Below, in pieces: positions 16,929 through 25,288 of a stretch of DNA of 64,000 nucleotides. Source of the stretch: Edaphobacter modestus. GTDB taxonomy: Bacteria > Acidobacteriota > Terriglobia > Terriglobales > Acidobacteriaceae. Location of the stretch: NCBI RefSeq assembly GCF_004217555.1, contig NZ_SHKW01000001.1, forward strand, positions 2,108,001 through 2,172,000, in the 5' to 3' direction. Both the position numbers and the translations under genes were made by a program. Positions within the stretch are counted from its first letter, which is position 1. Each line of letters begins with the position of its first letter. A model generated the notes under the pieces. That model saw nothing but the letters and a program-made list of their open reading frames with translations, was not told the DNA's origin and made no database searches.

Positions 16929-17942
16929 ATGGGAAAAACGTATAGGGCAGTCGAAATAACGAAGCCCGGGACTGTTCACCTCATAGAAAGGCCCGTTGTT
17001 GCGCCGATTGCAGGACAGGTACGCATCCGTGTCCAGGCCTGTGGTGTATGTCATTCCGACGCAGGTACTGTTGAAGGGCAGTTGCCGGGCGTAGTGTATC
17101 CTCGCGTGCCGGGCCACGAAGCAATTGGTCAAATCGAAGAAATCGGTCCAGGCGTCACGAGCTGGCAGGTCGGCCAGCGCGTCGGCGTTGGTTTTTTTGG
17201 CGGCGAAGACGGAACCTGCGAGACCTGTCGTCGCGGCGACACGGCATATTGCCAGAACCCCATTATCACTGGCGTGACGAGTGATGGCGGCTATGCGGAA
17301 ATGATGATCGCAGAAGCACGCGCACTGGCTCTCATACCTGATGAGCTCAAATCAGAAGACGCGGCCCCTCTGGTTTGCGCCGGCATCACGACGTTCAATG
17401 CGCTCCGCAATGCCGGACGTGCAGGCGATACCGTCGCTATCCAGGGCATTGGTGGGTTAGGACATCTTGGCGTGCAGTACGCCAAGAAGATGGGTTTTCG
17501 CACCGTTGCAATCGGCTTCGGTCCAGACAGAGAACATCTTGCGCCCAAACTGGGAGCTCACGTTTACATCGACGCCAAAGCTGAGGATGCGGGAGCCGCG
17601 CTGCAGAAACTAGGAGGCGCCGACGTGATCCTGGCAACTGCACCCAGCGGAGCAGCAATCGCCAGCCTGCTTCCCGGCCTCTCAGTTCGCGGAAAGCTTG
17701 TGGTAGTTGGTGTTTCGGGTGATCCGATTCCCGTCAACGGAGTTCCGCTCATCTTTGGTGGCCGCTCGGTCATTGGAAGCCTGACGGGAAGAGCGATCGA
17801 GACACAGGACACCCTTGACTTCAGCGTCCTCACCGACGTTCGCCCCATGATCGAAACGCTTCCTTTGGAAAAAGCTGAAGAAGCGTATCGGCGCATGATG
17901 TCTGGTGAAGCGCGATTCCGCGTAGTCCTCACAATGGCCTAA
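16929..17942 (+). CDS. Zinc-dependent alcohol dehydrogenase (AdhP-like)
   Basis: NAD(P)-dependent interconversion of alcohols and aldehydes. 337 residues with catalytic zinc ligands C38 and H63 (CGVCHSD; PGHE), a structural-zinc lobe with three visible Cys (GTCETCRRGDTAYC; the first of the usual four is absent), and the Rossmann motif GIGGLGHLGVQYAKKMG. Length is typical. It is the first cistron after the sigma-54 promoter, and the aldehyde dehydrogenase follows after 58 bp, so the pair could oxidise an alcohol to the acid. The substrate is unknown. Confidence 0.9.
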   Translation: MGKTYRAVEITKPGTVHLIERPVVAPIAGQVRIRVQACGVCHSDAGTVEGQLPGVVYPRVPGHEAIGQIEEIGPGVTSWQVGQRVGVGFFGGEDGTCETCRRGDTAYCQNPIITGVTSDGGYAEMMIAEARALALIPDELKSEDAAPLVCAGITTFNALRNAGRAGDTVAIQGIGGLGHLGVQYAKKMGFRTVAIGFGPDREHLAPKLGAHVYIDAKAEDAGAALQKLGGADVILATAPSGAAIASLLPGLSVRGKLVVVGVSGDPIPVNGVPLIFGGRSVIGSLTGRAIETQDTLDFSVLTDVRPMIETLPLEKAEEAYRRMMSGEARFRVVLTMA

Positions 17943-18000
17943 AAGCTCACAACGCTGCTGAAAAGCGGCATCGACAAACCGATGTGCGAGGGAGACTCAT

Positions 18001-19383
18001 ATGAATCAGTTCCAGGAAATCTTCGACAAGCAGAAGGAATATTTCGATTCGGACGCGACCAAGTCATACGAGTGGCGCATCGACCAACTGACGCGCCTTG
18101 AGAACTTGTGCAAAGAGAACGCCGAGGCTCTTGAGGCTGCGATGAGCAGCGACTTCAAGACGGCCAGTCAAGAGAAGGTCTTCGAGATTATGGCGCCTGT
18201 GGGAACTGTCGCCTTCGCGAAGCAAGATTTGAAGGAGTGGATGAAGCCCGTAGGTGTGGTTGTGCCCAAGGCCCTCAGGGAGAGTGGGCATACTGCTAAG
18301 GTCTATCGGGAACCTTACGGCGTCACGTTGGTTATCGGTCCATTCAACGGACCTCTGACGCTGCTCTTTGACCCCGCGATCCAGGTTATTGCGGCTGGCA
18401 ATCCATGCATCCTCAAACTCTCCGAGGGTTTGCCCGCCACCAGTAAGGTCTTGCTCGATCTCATCCCAAAATATTTCGATCCTCGGGCCGTCACTGCCGT
18501 CACCGGCAGCAAAGACGAGGTGACGGAGCTTCTCAAGCTGCCCTTCGACTTCATCTTCTTCACCGGAAGCGTGAAGGTTGGCAAGATCGTCATGGAGGCG
18601 GCCGCAAAGAATCTGACTCCCGTTCTCCTCGAACTCGGTGGCCAGAATCCGGCTTTCGTTGACGAGACCGCAAATATCCCGGATGCCGCCAAGAAGATCG
18701 TCTGGGGTGCGACGGCTTGGGGCGGTCAGTGGTGTACATCGCCCGGATACGCCTATGTGCACGAATCAATTGCAGAACGGTTTGTTGAGGAATGCAAGAA
18801 AGCTGTCGTGGAACTGTATGGGACTGATCCGAAGAGCCGGCCCAACGACTACTCTCGCATCATCAGCCCAAAGGCTACTGAGCGCCTGGCTGGTCTCATC
18901 GATCAAAAGAAGGTCGTCGCTGGTGGGTCGTCTGACCCTGAGGCCTGCTATCTCGATCCTACGGTCATTTATCCGGTGACATGGGACGACCCGATCATGG
19001 AGGACGAGATCTTCGGACCGCTTCTCCCAATCCTCACCTACAAGGATATGGACGCTGCCATTCGCGAGGTGAAAAAGCATCCGAAGCCCCTTTCCGGTTT
19101 CCTCTTCAGCCGGGACCAAAAGGCAATCGATCATTTCCTCGCGAGCCTGTCATTCGGCAGCGGCGCGATCAATCAGGTGAACATTCATCTGTTTATCGAA
19201 ACGATGCCCTTCGGCGGTGTTGGATACTCCGGCATCGGTCATTACTACGGCAAGGCCGGCTTCGACGCCCTCACGCATGCAAAATCGGTTCTGATTTCTC
19301 CTCCTGACGTCGCCATCGAGCATTTGTTCCCGCCGTATACGGAGGAGAAGGTCAAAGCCCTCAGCCAGTGGTTTGAGTATTAG
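18001..19383 (+). CDS. Aldehyde dehydrogenase (ALDH3-like)
   Basis: Oxidises aldehydes to acids with NAD(P)+. 460 residues, the short ALDH3-type length, ending PPYTEEKVKALSQWFEY, which resembles the C-terminus of that class. The catalytic Glu lies in LLELGGQNPAFV (near 212) and the nucleophilic Cys in GGQWCTSPGY (near 245). The NAD-binding turn GSVKVGKIV precedes them. GAGGGAG lies before the ATG at 18001. It is the second gene of the sigma-54 operon, after the alcohol dehydrogenase. Confidence 0.92.
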   Translation: MNQFQEIFDKQKEYFDSDATKSYEWRIDQLTRLENLCKENAEALEAAMSSDFKTASQEKVFEIMAPVGTVAFAKQDLKEWMKPVGVVVPKALRESGHTAKVYREPYGVTLVIGPFNGPLTLLFDPAIQVIAAGNPCILKLSEGLPATSKVLLDLIPKYFDPRAVTAVTGSKDEVTELLKLPFDFIFFTGSVKVGKIVMEAAAKNLTPVLLELGGQNPAFVDETANIPDAAKKIVWGATAWGGQWCTSPGYAYVHESIAERFVEECKKAVVELYGTDPKSRPNDYSRIISPKATERLAGLIDQKKVVAGGSSDPEACYLDPTVIYPVTWDDPIMEDEIFGPLLPILTYKDMDAAIREVKKHPKPLSGFLFSRDQKAIDHFLASLSFGSGAINQVNIHLFIETMPFGGVGYSGIGHYYGKAGFDALTHAKSVLISPPDVAIEHLFPPYTEEKVKALSQWFEY

Positions 19384-19427
19384 TACGAACGCTCGCGCGG
19401 CAAGAAGTGCAGGAAGGAAATTCATTC

Positions 19428-19979
19428 ATGAATGTGTTTCGCGCAGCTCTCGCTCGCGACTTCTGGATCACCGGAATCGCGATTGCTCGCTATATGCCTC
19501 GGGCATTCCGTGTGAAGCAAGTTGATGGCAATCAATTTTTCACGGAGGAGAAGCGGCAAGAGTATCGCCGGCGCGTGGAAAGTGTGACACCCAACTCGCA
19601 GCGTCAGTGGGGGACGATGGAAGTTGATCAGATGCTTCATCATCTCAACCTAGCGTGTGGAGGGTCGCAGGGCTTCTACGATCTTCCAGACGAGAGCTAT
19701 CTGATTTCGAGGACGCTTTTCAAATGGATTCTCGTGGATTGGTATCCAGAACAGCCGGTCGGATTACGGCTCCCGACCGGCTTCAAAATCCCACATTCAC
19801 AGAGATTTGAGTTTGCTTATGAGAAGTCACAGTTGCTGAAAATCCTGGAGGTTGATTGGAATGGAAGAACTAAGGACGCCTGGAAACCCCACCCTATGTT
19901 CGGCAAGATGACTCCGAAAGAGTGGGGAAAATTGCTGCAGATTCACGTGGACTATCACCTAAGACAGTTCGCTGCCTGA
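19428..19979 (+). CDS. DUF1569 (DinB-like) protein
   Basis: A 183-residue protein; the ATG at 19428 is chosen because AGGAAGGA precedes it. The motif WGTMEVDQMLHHLNLACG (about residues 63-80) and HVDYHLRQF at the end carry the His residues expected of a DinB-type four-helix metal-binding bundle. Function is unknown; related families act as metal-dependent thiol transferases. It is 44 bp after the ALDH gene and belongs to the same run. Confidence 0.8.
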   Translation: MNVFRAALARDFWITGIAIARYMPRAFRVKQVDGNQFFTEEKRQEYRRRVESVTPNSQRQWGTMEVDQMLHHLNLACGGSQGFYDLPDESYLISRTLFKWILVDWYPEQPVGLRLPTGFKIPHSQRFEFAYEKSQLLKILEVDWNGRTKDAWKPHPMFGKMTPKEWGKLLQIHVDYHLRQFAA

Positions 19980-20005
19980 AGAGTGCGCTTAGGAGTCAGG
20001 AACTC

Positions 20006-20287
20006 ATGATTCTGAGGATTGAACGTATTCCGGAGTTAAACAAAGTTCGACTTCGGCTGAGCGGACAGTTTCGATCTCACCATCTCGATCAGGTAAAGGC
20101 CGAAATCAGCCGTGGAGAGCCGATCGCACTGGATTTGGAGGAGGTCGATCTCGTGGACATCGAAGCCATTCGGTTCCTCAATGCCCGCGAGGACGAAGGT
20201 ATCCCGGTGTTGCATTGCTCGCCTTATATCCAGGAGTGGATGTCTAGGGAGCGGCAAGAAGAGAACGCTCGAACGGATTGGCGGTGA
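20006..20287 (+). CDS. Small STAS-domain-like protein
   Basis: A 93-residue protein. The beta-alpha pattern [20 protein letters not shown], then [20 protein letters not shown], then [15 protein letters not shown], resembles a STAS (anti-anti-sigma-like) fold. The Ser usually phosphorylated in SpoIIAA-type proteins (DSxG) is replaced by DIEA, so it is unlikely to work by that switch. It is 26 bp after the DUF1569 gene, with AGGAG before the ATG. Confidence 0.65.
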   Translation: MILRIERIPELNKVRLRLSGQFRSHHLDQVKAEISRGEPIALDLEEVDLVDIEAIRFLNAREDEGIPVLHCSPYIQEWMSRERQEENARTDWR

Positions 20288-20328
20288 CGACATGGTTGAA
20301 AGAGGCAAAGAATGACGACCGACGAAAA

Positions 20329-20664
20329 ATGGGCTGCAAGCTGGATGGAAAGATCGCACTTGTCACTGGTAGGACAAGCGGGATTGGTCTTGCTACCGCG
20401 AAACGCTTCGTAGCGGAAGGAGCATACGTCTTCATCACCGGTCGGCGCGAGAAGGAGTTGGCTTCAGCGGTCAAGAGCATAGGGGGAAGCGTCACCGGGG
20501 TGCAAGGATATGTGTCTCAAATCGCTGACCTCGAACAACTCTTCGCCCAGACTAAGCGGGAGAAGGGTCGTCTCGATATTGTGTTTGCGAACGCTGGCAC
20601 CGCAAAAAAGTCACTGGCCAACCACGAACGATATGACAACGAAGGAGGTAGGGAATGGTTTTAG
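20329..20664 (+). pseudogene. Truncated SDR-family oxidoreductase
   Basis: The N-terminal half of an [23 protein letters not shown] (cofactor glycine motif), ITGRREKEL and [11 protein letters not shown]. After FANAG (about residue 92) the sequence no longer matches and ends after about 20 unrelated residues. The catalytic Ser-Tyr-Lys half is missing. The 3' tail contains the ribosome site of the next gene. It belongs to the same subfamily as the intact SDR at 24087-24824. Confidence 0.75.
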
Positions 20665-21284
20665 CAGGAATCAAAGTATCCGACACAGCTCTGGTCCGCG
20701 ATGCGATTGATTTGTCACGGAGTGCGTCAGAGCCATTTCTCTTCAATCATGCGATGCGCTCCTGGCTATTCGGTGTATTGCTTTCAGCAAGCGCTGAACG
20801 TGCTCCGGATCCCGAGTTGTTGGCAGTAGCCACGATTCTGCATGATCTGGGCTTGACTGACCGCTATACGGCGGAAAATCGTTTCGAGGTGGATGGCGCC
20901 AATGCGGCGCGCTCGTTTCTTAAGGGGCGAGGCATCTCGACGCAGCAGATGCAAGTTGTTTGGGATGCCATCGCGCTTCATACCACACGATCTATCGCTC
21001 TTCACAAAGAGCCCGAAGTGGCAATGACCCATTCGGGAATAACGGCGGATGTTCTGGGGGCAGGCCTTGATCGAATTCCGCAGGACAAACAAGGCGCGAT
21101 CCTAGCCGAATTTCCACGGCTGGCACTTAAGAACGGGCTCAAAGAGTGCCTTTGCAACATCGCTCGTCGGAAGCCGGAGTCCACCTTTGACAACATCGTT
21201 CGGGATTTCGGCGTTCGATATGTCGAGGGGTACACATCCCCCAACTTTGCCGATGTCGTCGCGAATGCACCATTTTCCGAATAG
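20655..21284 (+). CDS. HD-domain protein
   Basis: A 209-residue predicted metal-dependent phosphohydrolase. The H...HD...D pattern is visible: H in [13 protein letters not shown] (about 34), HD in [10 protein letters not shown] (about 59), and a later Asp. Similar proteins are often called HD-family or cyanamide-hydratase-like, but the substrate is unknown. A strong GAAGGAGG ribosome site precedes the ATG at 20655. Its start overlaps the tail of the truncated SDR, so it probably closes the operon begun at 16929. Confidence 0.8.
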   Translation: MVLAGIKVSDTALVRDAIDLSRSASEPFLFNHAMRSWLFGVLLSASAERAPDPELLAVATILHDLGLTDRYTAENRFEVDGANAARSFLKGRGISTQQMQVVWDAIALHTTRSIALHKEPEVAMTHSGITADVLGAGLDRIPQDKQGAILAEFPRLALKNGLKECLCNIARRKPESTFDNIVRDFGVRYVEGYTSPNFADVVANAPFSE

Positions 21285-21752
21285 ACGACCACCAGATCAT
21301 CGAATTGCGCACACAGGTTCGTAACGCGAGGTCGGCTTCTTGGTCGTTATGTGGACCGTAATAAAGACGGCGGCTCGTGCACGGTAGAGGTATTAGCAAG
21401 AAGCCAAGGTCTTTCGTCAGAGCTGGGTGCCGAAAAGGGTGCTGAATTGTCACTGGTTGATCAACACAAGCGCGTTTGTGGGGAGTAATTCTGACAATCA
21501 CGCGTAGCCGGCTATCAATGAGGGCTTTGGTCTTGTATTCGATATTCCTTTTGTTCTGGAAGCGGTCCTACGCTTAGGTGAAGATGTCTCTCGGTCCACA
21601 GCGCGCATCTTCTGAAGACTGGGGGCCAGCGTCTTCGAAGACAGTGAGAGGAGCATGGCCGCCTCCGCATCTGAGGCAAGCTCTGCAAAAAGTCGACCAT
21701 GTGGGTACCGACAATGCAACGGTGAGGAATATCTGCGGCAACAAGCGGGCGT
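21285..21752. other. Gene-free stretch
   Basis: About 470 bp between the HD gene and a converging membrane-protein gene. Frames are short and none gives a recognisable product; stop codons are frequent on both strands. Probably decayed DNA. Confidence 0.45.
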
Positions 21753-22154
21753 TTATTCACGCTTCGTTTCCGGCGTGATCCGCACGGATCTGTGAAGCAG
21801 ATACACCACGAAGAATTGGAGGATGGCGATAAAGAGCGGCCCAACGCATTTTCCAAGATCATGCTCAAACAGACCGATTCCGGCATCCAGCAATTGCACG
21901 GCGCCCGCGAGCGCACCCAGGATCAGCAACGCAGATGTCGCCTGCTTGTAGATCGCCCCCAACGCGAACAAAGCCAGAGGAATTGTGCGCGCCGCCGCGT
22001 ACATCGCCAATATCACCGACGCCTGCGTTGGAACGTATCCCACAGGTACCAGGTATTGTGGACGGATGATTCCCACGATGGAAAAGCCGCTCGCGACCAG
22101 GACATTGATTGCCGTGACCACCGAAGCCAGCCGGATCGACTTTATTGTTGTCAT
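21753..22154 (-). CDS. Small four-helix membrane protein (DUF4267-like)
   Basis: A 133-residue protein with four hydrophobic helices (about 8-29, 47-67, 72-92, 101-122) and short polar loops. The first helix begins VVTAINVLVASGFSIVGIIR, and GYVPTQASVILAMYAAARTI follows the first loop. Proteins of this layout are grouped with DUF4267 or DoxX-like families of unknown function. It lies downstream of, and parallel to, the MDR reductase at 22296; the 141-bp gap could hold its own promoter. Confidence 0.65.
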   Translation of the reverse strand: MTTIKSIRLASVVTAINVLVASGFSIVGIIRPQYLVPVGYVPTQASVILAMYAAARTIPLALFALGAIYKQATSALLILGALAGAVQLLDAGIGLFEHDLGKCVGPLFIAILQFFVVYLLHRSVRITPETKRE

Positions 22155-22295
22155 TGATTCCTCTCTCTGAGCAAGTTCGTTCGAGCATAGTTGGGTTGGT
22201 TTAACAATTTTGTGTTCGCACTACGCCTGCGCATAGTGCGAACCCTTTGCTAATTGCGGAACGGGATACCTGTATGGTTCCCCCAACAATTGTCG

Positions 22296-23267
22296 TCAGA
22301 TTGTGAGAACGACTCTCCCAAAGGGGCGGTCCTCTACGAGATAACGCAGAGCCTCAGCTGCTTCTTCGAGAGGAAATGTCTTCGCTACGATCGGTTTGAC
22401 CGAACCGGATTGAAGCAGTGAGGCAGTAGATTTCCAGGAGTCAGCAACGATCGCCTGTGGCTGAGAGAACATATTGAAACCCCGGATGCTCGTCTGCGAC
22501 ACGATAAGACTTGTCACGTCAATAGTTGTCTTGCGGCTTGCGGAATACCCCAATGTAATGAGGCTTCCTCCCGGCGCGAGCGCTTTGACCGCTTCGCTCA
22601 ACACCTCACCACCGATCCCGTCGATGATGATGTCTGCGCCGTAGCCGTCGGTGATACGACGTACTCCGTCAGTTAGCTTTTCCAGGGAAGTATCGATGAC
22701 CTCATTGAATCCGAGTGCCTTCGACTTCTCGGCTTTCGCGTGACTGGTCGTGCTCGATATAGCGTGCTTTGCTCCGAGAGCGCAGGCCAATTGCGTTACA
22801 GCGTTGCCGACCGATCCCCCGATTGCTGGCGCGAGAACGATTTTGCCTGGACGGAAACCGGCCAGGGGCAGAGCCACTTGCGCGGTGAGGTATGCAACCG
22901 GAATGCCCGCGGCACTCACGTCATCGATATTTTCAGGAATCAAGCAGAGATCTTCCTTCCGCACAGCAATCCACTCGCAATAGGTTCCATCTTCAAAGGC
23001 ACCATAGGTGCCCCAGAACATCACCCGTGAGCCAGCGGGAAGATCCGCTCCGCCTCCCTCTTCGACCACGCCTGCTCCTTCGTTGCCCAAGATGAGCGGC
23101 TTCTCCGGGATGTGAAAATCGCCAGAGAGAATCGTATGATCGAGCGGCGTGACGCCGGCAGCAGTGATTCGTACCAGGACTTTCCCGTTTGTAACCGTTG
23201 GTTTTGGAAGCTCTACGAGCTTCAACGCTTCATAACCGCTAAATTTCTCCGCTCTCATTGCACGCAT
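22296..23267 (-). CDS. MDR-superfamily NADPH quinone/enone reductase (zinc-free type)
   Basis: A 323-residue reductase of the quinone-oxidoreductase branch. It has a GroES-like N-terminus (VLVRITAAGVTPLDHTILSG) and a Rossmann domain (AIGGSVGNAVTQLACALGA). The zinc Cys of alcohol dehydrogenases is absent, which fits reduction of quinones or enones with NADPH. I choose the ATG at 23267 because AAGAGAG precedes it; an in-frame upstream extension is not typical of the family. It diverges from a TetR gene, with a three-half-site operator between them. Confidence 0.85.
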   Translation of the reverse strand: MRAMRAEKFSGYEALKLVELPKPTVTNGKVLVRITAAGVTPLDHTILSGDFHIPEKPLILGNEGAGVVEEGGGADLPAGSRVMFWGTYGAFEDGTYCEWIAVRKEDLCLIPENIDDVSAAGIPVAYLTAQVALPLAGFRPGKIVLAPAIGGSVGNAVTQLACALGAKHAISSTTSHAKAEKSKALGFNEVIDTSLEKLTDGVRRITDGYGADIIIDGIGGEVLSEAVKALAPGGSLITLGYSASRKTTIDVTSLIVSQTSIRGFNMFSQPQAIVADSWKSTASLLQSGSVKPIVAKTFPLEEAAEALRYLVEDRPFGRVVLTI

Positions 23268-23408
23268 ATTGGTACTCTCTTTTCCATGTCGCTCCTGGCC
23301 TGCGCCGCTGGGCCACAACCCCGGAGATAGTTAATGTCGATCCAGACCAAGTGCAGGTCTCGAATTGGTTGAGCCCTGGCCTTCGCCGAGCACTGTGGAT
23401 TATTGTTA

Positions 23409-23441
23409 TAATCCTCATTACAGGATTAGATTCGTAATCCT
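23409..23441. promoter_or_regulatory. Candidate TetR operator with three alternating half-sites
   Basis: TAATCCT (23409-23415), AGGATTA (23422-23428) and TAATCCT (23435-23441), each separated by exactly 6 bp. Every neighbouring pair is a perfect inverted repeat with 13-bp centre spacing. The array lies between the divergent reductase (start 23267) and TetR (start 23476) genes, where a repressor would block both. Confidence 0.75.
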
Positions 23442-23475
23442 GATTCGGTCGCAGATTATTTTCGGGGAGGTTCAA

Positions 23476-24048
23476 ATGGGTTATTCTCAGGCGCAAAAGG
23501 AGAAGACGCATAAGCGTATCGTTGCCATTGCCTCAAAGAGATTCCGCGAACAGGGCCTTGCGGGATTTGGAATTGCGGAGTTGATGAAGGAAGCCGGCCT
23601 GACGGTAGGCGGTTTCTATAAGCACTTCGATTCTCGTGACGAACTGGTGGCGGAGGCACTCGGCGATGCATTCGGTGTCTGGCAGCGACAAAAGGAAGCT
23701 GCCGCATCCAGCGGGCAGCCGCTCTCCTTCGAGAAGCTTATCGACGATTATGTGAGCGATGCGCACCGCAAGAATCCCGGCGCGGGCTGTGCCTTTAGTG
23801 CATTGGCCTCGGAAATCGCTCGCAGCGATAAGCGGACTCGTGCGCTCACCTCTGATCAAGTCAAGGCCGATCTTGATTTGCTTGTCGGGTTGCTGCCAGG
23901 TAGGGATAAGCGCGCGGCAAGATCGAAGGCGATCCTGACTTTCAGTGCTCTTGTCGGAGCGATGTCTCTGGCCCGCGCCGTGTCGGATGAGGCGCTTTCG
24001 CACGAAATCCTGAAGTCGGTGGCCAACCTTCTAAAGCATCCCGCCTGA
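23476..24048 (+). CDS. TetR/AcrR-family regulator (TetR-2)
   Basis: A 190-residue regulator. The N-terminal helix-turn-helix is at about residues 28-50 (FGIAELMKEAGLTVGGFYKH); the C-terminal region contains GCAFSALASEIARSD, a segment typical of the TetR_C group whose members respond to electrophiles or quinones. The ATG at 23476 follows GGGGAGG. It diverges from the MDR reductase and probably represses it through the TAATCCT array. It converges with the SDR gene at 24087. Confidence 0.88.
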   Translation: MGYSQAQKEKTHKRIVAIASKRFREQGLAGFGIAELMKEAGLTVGGFYKHFDSRDELVAEALGDAFGVWQRQKEAAASSGQPLSFEKLIDDYVSDAHRKNPGAGCAFSALASEIARSDKRTRALTSDQVKADLDLLVGLLPGRDKRAARSKAILTFSALVGAMSLARAVSDEALSHEILKSVANLLKHPA

Positions 24049-24086
24049 ACGTGACAAGGCAAGGTATTCGGTCCCGCGTCCGTCGA

Positions 24087-24824
24087 TCAGACTTGCCCTC
24101 TGCCGCCATCAACGAACAGTTCAATACCTGTGACGAAACTGGAATCATCCGAGGCCAGAAACAACGCCGCTTTGGCGATTTCATCGGGCTCTCCCATGCG
24201 TCCCATCGGGATGGTGGACACGATTCGTGCAATGGCGTCCGCAGGTTGCCCATCGATAACCGGAGTATCGGTCGGCCCTGGGCTAATGACGTTGGAACGA
24301 ATATGACGATCCTTGAGCTCCGAGGTCCAGGTTCGGACGAAAGAACGGAGGGCTGCCTTCGTTGCGCCATAGACACCGAAGGCGGCCGTGCCTTTTACGC
24401 TCGCTACGGAACCGTTCAGGATAATCGAGCCACCATGATTCAGCAGTGGCAAAGCTTTCTGCACGGTGAAAAGCGTTCCCTTGACGTTGATGTCGAAGAG
24501 CTTGTCAAAATGCTCCTCGGTGATTTTGCCGAGTGGAGCAAATTCAGCGACGCCGGCATTAGCGAGCACGACATCGATTCTCCCCTTGATTGCGACGATC
24601 TCGTAGAGACGATCGAGGTCGGTCAATTTCGCAATGTCTCCCTGAACGCCAGTGACGTTGCTGCCAATTGCCTTCACAGCATCATCAAGTTCTTTTTGAC
24701 GACGACCCGTGATAAAGACGTAGGCGCCCTCTTTTACAAAGAGCTTCGCGGTAGCCAACCCTATCCCGGTTGTGCCACCAGTAATCACTGCTACTTTGCC
24801 TTGCAGCTTCTCAGGTCCGGTCAT
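24087..24824 (-). CDS. SDR-family oxidoreductase (intact)
   Basis: A 245-residue classical [13 protein letters not shown] cofactor motif (about 16-25), NAG (about 90), catalytic Ser in LNGSVAS (about 139), and YGATK (about 153-157). The closing FVDGGRGQV is typical. TGRRQK after the second strand suggests NADPH. The substrate is unknown. It is the last gene of the operon OYE-like, SnoaL-like, SDR on the minus strand. Remnants of the same subfamily lie at 13168 and 20329. Confidence 0.88.
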   Translation of the reverse strand: MTGPEKLQGKVAVITGGTTGIGLATAKLFVKEGAYVFITGRRQKELDDAVKAIGSNVTGVQGDIAKLTDLDRLYEIVAIKGRIDVVLANAGVAEFAPLGKITEEHFDKLFDINVKGTLFTVQKALPLLNHGGSIILNGSVASVKGTAAFGVYGATKAALRSFVRTWTSELKDRHIRSNVISPGPTDTPVIDGQPADAIARIVSTIPMGRMGEPDEIAKAALFLASDDSSFVTGIELFVDGGRGQV

Positions 24825-24884
24825 CGGCAGTCATCCTCCATCTCCGTTGCTCTCAGTTGTTGCCAAAATGTGTTAGCCGAACAC

Positions 24885-25286
24885 TTATGAAGGGAATGTG
24901 TCGCCAAACATGGGAAGACCGCTGACGGATTCGTCCTTAGTTGCTTCGTCCTGCAGAACATCCCAATGCTCTTTAAGAACGCCGCCTTCGAATCGGACGA
25001 TGTCGGCGGCGATCCAGGCGGCGGGTCTTCCCATCCCCGTGAAACGGCCGTGCGCGATGACGTAATCGCCTTCTGCGACGATAAGTTGGTTTTCATAGCG
25101 CAGCGTATCCGGCGTCGAGCGGACAAGAGCGAACAGTCCTTCGCGTCCCGGCGCGATGTGCGCGCTATGCTGGATGTACTTTGGGGACCAGAAGCGTTCC
25201 GCTGTCGCGTAGTCGCGTTTGTTGAAGAGAGTATCGAAGGCTTCGAGAACGATCGCCTTGTTCTGTTCGGGTGTTGTCTTTGGCAT
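24885..25286 (-). CDS. SnoaL-like (NTF2-fold) protein
   Basis: A 133-residue single-domain protein with the motif KYIQHSAHIAPGREGL (about 46-61) and KEHWDVLQDE near the C-terminus, as in each half of the protein at 14078-14839. The fold forms a hydrophobic pocket; the reaction, if any, is unknown. The start ATG at 25286 is 2 bp after the stop of the OYE-like gene, so the two are translationally close. It may act on the same small molecule as the flavoenzyme. Confidence 0.82.
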   Translation of the reverse strand: MPKTTPEQNKAIVLEAFDTLFNKRDYATAERFWSPKYIQHSAHIAPGREGLFALVRSTPDTLRYENQLIVAEGDYVIAHGRFTGMGRPAAWIAADIVRFEGGVLKEHWDVLQDEATKDESVSGLPMFGDTFPS

Positions 25287-25288
25287 GT

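Noticed and set aside
19922-20005. Longer start for the STAS-like protein
   Set aside because: The upstream frame lies inside the DUF1569 gene in another phase; AGGAG precedes the ATG at 20006.
21515-21916. Minus-strand 133-codon frame next to the small membrane protein
   Set aside because: Cys/Arg/Ser-rich chance translation partly overlapping the real membrane protein gene in another frame.
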